From Candidatus Aenigmatarchaeota archaeon (GTDB lineage: Archaea > Aenigmatarchaeota > Aenigmatarchaeia > Aenigmatarchaeales > Aenigmatarchaeaceae): a stretch of 9,523 nucleotides of DNA. The translations under genes and the position numbers were made by a program. The notes beneath the pieces were generated by a model that ran no database searches, was not told the origin of the DNA, and saw only the letters and a program-made list of their open reading frames with translations. The first letter of the stretch is position 1. Each line of letters begins with the position of its first letter. Positions 6,622-9,523 of this stretch are shown piece by piece. Where the stretch lies: assembly GCA_011773475.1 (NCBI GenBank), contig WVXN01000067.1, positions 213-9,735 on the forward strand. The letters run 5' to 3'.

Positions 6622-7303
6622 CAACCATTGGATCTTGGACAACACTCTCCGTTTCAATATCAACTGGTTCTGGTAGATCTAATGGAAGAGGTTGTTCCCT
6701 CTTTTCCACTGTGTCTTCATCAGTTTCAGTCTCTTCTGTTCTATCAAAAATAACAACTTGGTCGGTATCCATCTGAGTTACCCACCAACTTTCATACTCT
6801 TTTCCATCTTTTGGTGCCTTATCAAATCTTTCTCTTCTCAAGTCCGGTTTATTCACAACATATAAACCTCTGAAATCCTCTTCCAAGGCTTCCCAATCTA
6901 TTTCCAATCTGCCATTTTTAACATCAGTATATAAATCGGTAAAATTATCAAATAGTTCAATAGAATCAATCATCAAAATTGACTCAATATCTCTTCCAAT
7001 ATTGGTTGTAAAATCCTCATCTCTAAATTCATTTAAGTTCATACGTAAGATGGATACCTCCACATCATTCGAAGAAATTTCATCTTCTAGTGGCCTTATA
7101 TCCGTTTCACCAAAAACTCTCTCAACATTAACAGATGGCTCACCAACTGGTGGCATTTCAAGAAGACTCTCTTTCAAATCTAAATACTTCCTTTTGGTCA
7201 CAGAATTAGATAATTCTGGGTCTGAAGAAAAAGAATATTTCGATTTTTTCAAATCTAAATACTTTTTCTTGTACTTCTTATATTTTTTTACGTAATCAAC
7301 CAT
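6617..7303 (-). CDS. Acidic protein with Lys/Tyr-rich giant-virus leader, function unknown
   Basis: A 228-residue protein starting at ATG 7303; a longer open frame upstream offers only TTG. Residues 2-19 (VDYVKKYKKYKKKYLDLK) match the Lys/Tyr-rich leader found on many otherwise unrelated proteins of Mimiviridae and relatives, where it is often predicted as a short coiled or amphipathic helix. KYLDLK occurs twice (14-19 and 39-44), and the DNA under it is an 18-nt direct repeat (7172-7189 and 7247-7264), suggesting local duplication. The rest is acidic with no recognised domain; residues 185-228 are Glu/Asp/Pro-rich and probably disordered. No membrane segment or promoter octamer is seen. It follows the RG-rich gene by 34 nt in the same direction. 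Confidence 0.7.
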   Translation of the reverse strand: MVDYVKKYKKYKKKYLDLKKSKYSFSSDPELSNSVTKRKYLDLKESLLEMPPVGEPSVNVERVFGETDIRPLEDEISSNDVEVSILRMNLNEFRDEDFTTNIGRDIESILMIDSIELFDNFTDLYTDVKNGRLEIDWEALEEDFRGLYVVNKPDLRRERFDKAPKDGKEYESWWVTQMDTDQVVIFDRTEETETDEDTVEKREQPLPLDLPEPVDIETESVVQDPMVE

Positions 7304-7337
7304 TGTATATTTATAAAATAACAATAAAATTATTTGA

Positions 7338-8204
7338 TTAATTATTTACTTCTTCCTTCAACAAAACTTGCAAATTCCAAACATACTGGCTAAATTGGGA
7401 TAGTCTAATTTTTACATTTGCAACTCTGTATCCACTGTATGTTTCTAATTTTTTTTTATCATCAAGTATATCGAATGGGCTGAATCCATTCATTGCTTTA
7501 TAAACAGAGCTAGTTATTGGATTGTATCCTCTATTACCAAATTTTCTATTTAACATTTTATAAACATTTACACGATTATCACCATCAAACACTGAATTAA
7601 TAATGTCTTCCTCTTTAATGTTAAAGGTTACTCTTCCATTCCATGTTGGATGTTTATTTTCTTCTATTTCAGTTTCAATTCTATCTTTCAAATAGTGGTA
7701 TAAATAATCTCTCAATTTTTGTTCATCGTAATTTAAATTTCGGTTATAAAACTGAATGTCATTTGTATCATTAATTGGTTTTTCATTATCAGGTCGAATC
7801 TTGTTTCCTCTTCCCCATCTAGAATTATCTTCTTCGACTTCCTGTGTTTTACCTTCCCATCCACCAGTTTCATTATCATGTTCTTGATCACGACCATACC
7901 TGGACCTATTGCCATAACCTCTTCTGTGGCCTCTTCCGCGACCATATCCACGGCCACGTCCATACCCATGTCCATCACTACGATCATAATTCCCATAACC
8001 ATATCCATCATGTCCGCCACGTCCATAACCTCGTCCACTATAACCTCGCCCACTATAACCTCGCCCACGACTATATCCACGATTATCATTGTCCCATCTT
8101 TGTTCAGGTCTTTCATAATTTGGACCCTGGTCATTTTCATCATCTTTTGCAAAGATAATATGAGTTATGTCGGTCCCTTTTTTTTTCTTGTTGTTCTTTC
8201 CCAT
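7338..8204 (-). CDS. Arg-Gly-rich probable RNA-binding protein
   Basis: A 288-residue protein from ATG 8204. It opens with a Lys run (MGKNNKKKKG). Residues 42-105 are an RG/RGG/GY low-complexity tract (SGRGYSGRGYGRGG and similar) of the kind that binds RNA and promotes condensate formation in eukaryotic RGG proteins. Residues 145-288 look folded, with alternating charged and hydrophobic segments (LRDYLYHYLKDRIETEIEE, VRVNVYKML-like, VANVKIRLSQF), but match no family I know. A 15-nt tandem repeat near 8029-8070 encodes YSGRG units. An AAAATTGA octamer 45 nt upstream marks it as probably early. The 3' end at 7338 lacks a strong hairpin; only a 6-bp inverted repeat (7316-7321 with 7330-7335) is visible. 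Confidence 0.75.
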   Translation of the reverse strand: MGKNNKKKKGTDITHIIFAKDDENDQGPNYERPEQRWDNDNRGYSRGRGYSGRGYSGRGYGRGGHDGYGYGNYDRSDGHGYGRGRGYGRGRGHRRGYGNRSRYGRDQEHDNETGGWEGKTQEVEEDNSRWGRGNKIRPDNEKPINDTNDIQFYNRNLNYDEQKLRDYLYHYLKDRIETEIEENKHPTWNGRVTFNIKEEDIINSVFDGDNRVNVYKMLNRKFGNRGYNPITSSVYKAMNGFSPFDILDDKKKLETYSGYRVANVKIRLSQFSQYVWNLQVLLKEEVNN

Positions 8205-8244
8205 TATTATATTAATAAACAAAAACTACTTTTAAGTACTATTA

Positions 8245-8266
8245 AATTATCAATTTTTTGATAATT
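8245..8266. terminator. 9-bp hairpin at the stop of the zinc-protein gene
   Basis: AATTATCAA (8245-8253) and TTGATAATT (8258-8266) are exact complements around TTTT. The hairpin reaches into the TAA stop (8265-8267) of the minus-strand zinc-protein gene. It also contains the AAAATTGA of the next gene. A competing fold pairs TCAATTTTT (8250-8258) with AAAAATTGA (8270-8278). Confidence 0.65.
8250..8257 (-). promoter_or_regulatory. AAAATTGA early promoter of the RG-rich gene
   Basis: An exact octamer on the minus strand, 45 nt upstream of the ATG at 8204, close to the usual mimivirus spacing. It is nested inside the 3' hairpin of the preceding gene. Confidence 0.7.
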
Positions 8267-8516
8267 AATAAAAATTGACGCATCTCATGCATTTCTTTTT
8301 GTCAGTTGAAGATAGAAAACAACTACACAATTCACACTTTCCGTTTTTAAACTGTTTCTCCATAATAAAATTTGGCATACATGCTGTGCAGATAGGTTTG
8401 GAACTTTTGGGTATTTCATTATCAGTATAATCTGTGATTGTGTAGAATTTTTCCTCATCAAAGTTGTAGAAGATAATGACCGTATTTTCAGCCTTTTTGC
8501 AATTGTAGCATTCCAT
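8265..8516 (-). CDS. Small four-CxxC zinc-binding protein
   Basis: An 83-residue protein with Cys pairs C3-C6, C43-C46, C61-C64 (plus C66) and C76-C79. Four CxxC knuckles suit two zinc sites of the zinc-ribbon or treble-clef/RING-like kind, and the pairing order cannot be decided by eye. There are no His ligands at RING positions, so a ubiquitin-ligase role is not supported. Such small giant-virus zinc proteins are often early regulators or nucleic-acid binders, but no function can be assigned here. An AAAATTGA lies 57 nt upstream in the divergent palindrome, and a 10-bp hairpin sits between it and the start. Confidence 0.75.
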   Translation of the reverse strand: MECYNCKKAENTVIIFYNFDEEKFYTITDYTDNEIPKSSKPICTACMPNFIMEKQFKNGKCELCSCFLSSTDKKKCMRCVNFY

Positions 8517-8520
8517 TTTT

Positions 8521-8545
8521 ATTTGCTTTATAAATTAAAGCAAAT
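8521..8545. repeat. 10-bp hairpin in the leader of the zinc-protein gene
   Basis: ATTTGCTTTA (8521-8530) pairs exactly with TAAAGCAAAT (8536-8545) around a 5-nt loop, 4 nt before the minus-strand ATG. AAAGCAAAT recurs as AAGCAAATA at the inner edge of the large palindrome (8601-8609). It would probably be in the 5' leader of the transcript and could affect translation or be a protein-binding site. Confidence 0.6.
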
Positions 8546-8573
8546 TTATTAAAGCCAGTAAATAATAAATAAA

Positions 8574-8581
8574 TCAATTTT
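8574..8581 (-). promoter_or_regulatory. AAAATTGA early promoter of the zinc-protein gene
   Basis: An exact octamer on the minus strand in the left arm of the palindrome, with 57 nt between it and the ATG at 8516. Confidence 0.75.
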
Positions 8582-8609
8582 TATTTGATTTACGCATGTA
8601 AAGCAAATA

Positions 8610-8617
8610 AAAATTGA
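8610..8617 (+). promoter_or_regulatory. AAAATTGA early promoter of the transporter gene
   Basis: An exact octamer on the plus strand in the right arm of the palindrome, with 55 nt between it and the ATG at 8673, almost the same spacing as its mirror copy. Confidence 0.75.
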
Positions 8618-8638
8618 TTTATTAACTATTAGTTAGCT

Positions 8639-8659
8639 TTATTATTAAACAAATAATAA
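8639..8659. repeat. 8-bp hairpin in the leader of the transporter gene
   Basis: TTATTATT (8639-8646) pairs with AATAATAA (8652-8659) around a 5-nt loop, 13 nt before the ATG. A smaller perfect inverted repeat, TAACTA-T-TAGTTA, lies just upstream at 8623-8635. Both leaders of the divergent pair thus contain hairpins. Confidence 0.5.
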
Positions 8660-8672
8660 TACGTCTTACGAA

Positions 8673-9523
8673 ATGGAGAATGTCTTCAAATTTCTTGCCG
8701 TTCTAGGAGCAATCTTCTTTGGTGCCGCGCAGGGCATTCTAATCCCAATCCTGATCCAGAGTTTTAAGAATTCTCTTGCAACACCTTACTACATCCTCGT
8801 AACATCATCCTTCTTATTTGCTCTGATATTTTTCATCATCTATATTGTTCATCTCAAGATTAAGCAGAGGACAAGATTCTTCTCATTCTCAAGAAAAGAG
8901 TGGAGTCTGTTCTTCCTAACTGGTATGTTTGATGCTTTTACTGGACTTTTCTTGGTCTATGCTTCAGATGCAACTCGAACACCAATTGTAATGCAAACAA
9001 TTCTTGGTGGTTCAACAATCATTTTTACAATGTTTGTTTCGAAAAGAATAATCGAATCCAAGAGAGGAATCAAACTATTCAATCGATACGTTATTATCTC
9101 TCTCAGTCTACTATTTGCAGGCATTATTATTTCAACAATTCCACAATATACAAAAGCAAAGTGGAATCCATGGAATATTTTTTGGATTTGCATCTTCCTT
9201 CTAGGTATACTATGCCGTGCACTATACAACACACTCCAAGAAAGATATATGGAAATTACAGACACAAGTTTCACAAGTAAAATTACAATACTATTTTGGA
9301 CTTGTTTCTTCCAATTTATAGTGATGTTGTTCCTCTTTTGGGCTGATTGGATTCCATACTTTGGATATTCCAAGCTTAATACATTTGGTGATCAGACTGG
9401 ACGCTTCTTCTTGTGCTACTTTTCGATTGACTGTGATTGGACTCTACTCCTCGCACTCTGTTTTGTTGGAGCATATATTGGATCATACTTTTCGGCTATC
9501 TATCTTAATGCCAAATCAGCTAA
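8673..9523 (+). CDS. Multi-pass transporter, CRT-like/drug-metabolite type, 3' end cut by window
   Basis: Open from ATG 8673 for 283 codons to the window edge without a stop. At least eight hydrophobic segments are visible (about residues 5-28, 39-61, 77-97, 104-123, 138-156, 168-186, 205-229, 255-279). The layout, and the Pro-anchored helix after YASDATRTPIVMQTILGGSTIIFT, recall the chloroquine-resistance-transporter-like and SLC35-type branch of the drug/metabolite transporter superfamily, usually about 10 segments and 350-450 residues, so roughly a third may be missing. It probably moves a small solute across a host or organelle membrane; the substrate is unknown. Codons use more ATC, TTC and CTC than neighbouring genes, hinting at recent acquisition from a eukaryote. 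The AAAATTGA 55 nt upstream suggests early expression. Confidence 0.7.
   Translation, partial: MENVFKFLAVLGAIFFGAAQGILIPILIQSFKNSLATPYYILVTSSFLFALIFFIIYIVHLKIKQRTRFFSFSRKEWSLFFLTGMFDAFTGLFLVYASDATRTPIVMQTILGGSTIIFTMFVSKRIIESKRGIKLFNRYVIISLSLLFAGIIISTIPQYTKAKWNPWNIFWICIFLLGILCRALYNTLQERYMEITDTSFTSKITILFWTCFFQFIVMLFLFWADWIPYFGYSKLNTFGDQTGRFFLCYFSIDCDWTLLLALCFVGAYIGSYFSAIYLNAKSA

Larger units (their letters stand above)
8568..8623. promoter_or_regulatory. 56-nt palindrome acting as a probable divergent promoter
   Basis: Arms 8568-8587 and 8604-8623 are perfectly complementary over 20 bp. After one A-G mismatch a further 5 bp (TTTAC/GTAAA) close on a GCAT loop, so 25 of 26 positions pair. Each arm carries one AAAATTGA, facing outward towards the zinc-protein and transporter genes. 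It lies between two 5' ends, so a transcript-end role is unlikely for these genes. Confidence 0.75.

Noticed and set aside
6975..6982. AAAATTGA on the plus strand inside the acidic-protein gene, and a minus-strand copy at 7712-7719 inside the RG-rich gene
   Set aside because: Neither has a start codon at the usual distance. In AT-rich DNA the octamer also occurs by chance, which is a caution for the other promoter calls.
7844..8158. His-rich open frame on the plus strand opposite the RG-rich tract
   Set aside because: It is the antisense shadow of the Arg/Gly/Tyr codons of the real minus-strand gene, with no promoter or similarity.
8957..9373. Minus-strand open frame of 138 codons
   Set aside because: It lies opposite the uninterrupted transporter frame with clear membrane helices and is a shadow.

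Overview
The window looks like a piece of a nucleocytoplasmic large DNA virus, most like the Mimiviridae and the Klosneuvirinae-type metagenomic viruses. The DNA is very AT-rich, genes are intronless and tightly packed on both strands, and starts are plain ATGs with no bacterial ribosome sites. Exact copies of the mimivirus early promoter octamer AAAATTGA lie 45-57 nt upstream of three starts. AT-rich inverted repeats sit at or across most stop codons, as in the mimivirus hairpin rule for polyadenylation. One protein begins with the Lys/Tyr-rich leader (KKYKKYKKKYLDLK) that recurs in giant-virus proteins. These calls rest on motif recognition; no database search was possible.

Left half (about 230-4925): a cluster of four Hint (hedgehog/intein) domain proteins. 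Three paralogues run in tandem on the + strand (231-1133, 1301-2128, 2386-3299). They share a nearly identical C-terminal Hint module that begins at a Cys-Cys pair. Genes 1 and 3 share one N-terminal domain, while gene 2 has an unrelated one. Gene 3 carries a one-base deletion and is broken. The fourth protein (3342-4925, - strand) joins a seven-bladed beta-propeller to a more distant Hint domain. Behind genes 1 and 2 lie hairpin-forming tandem repeats that appear to be decayed copies of the genes' own last dozen codons.

Middle (4980-7303): a membrane-anchored single-domain rhodanese (+), convergent with a complete protein-kinase-like protein (-), then an acidic protein with the Lys/Tyr-rich leader (-).

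Right (7338-9523): an arginine-glycine-rich, probably RNA-binding protein (-), a small four-CxxC zinc-binding protein (-), and a truncated multi-pass transporter resembling the CRT-like/drug-metabolite family (+). The last two diverge from a 156-bp region built around a 56-nt near-perfect palindrome with one AAAATTGA in each arm, apparently a symmetric two-way early promoter.

How the parts fit: the right-hand genes with AAAATTGA are probably early (zinc protein, transporter, RG-rich protein). The Hint genes have no such motif and may be later class. The Hint cluster suggests self-cleaving proteins with exchangeable N-terminal modules, which is an inference from architecture only.
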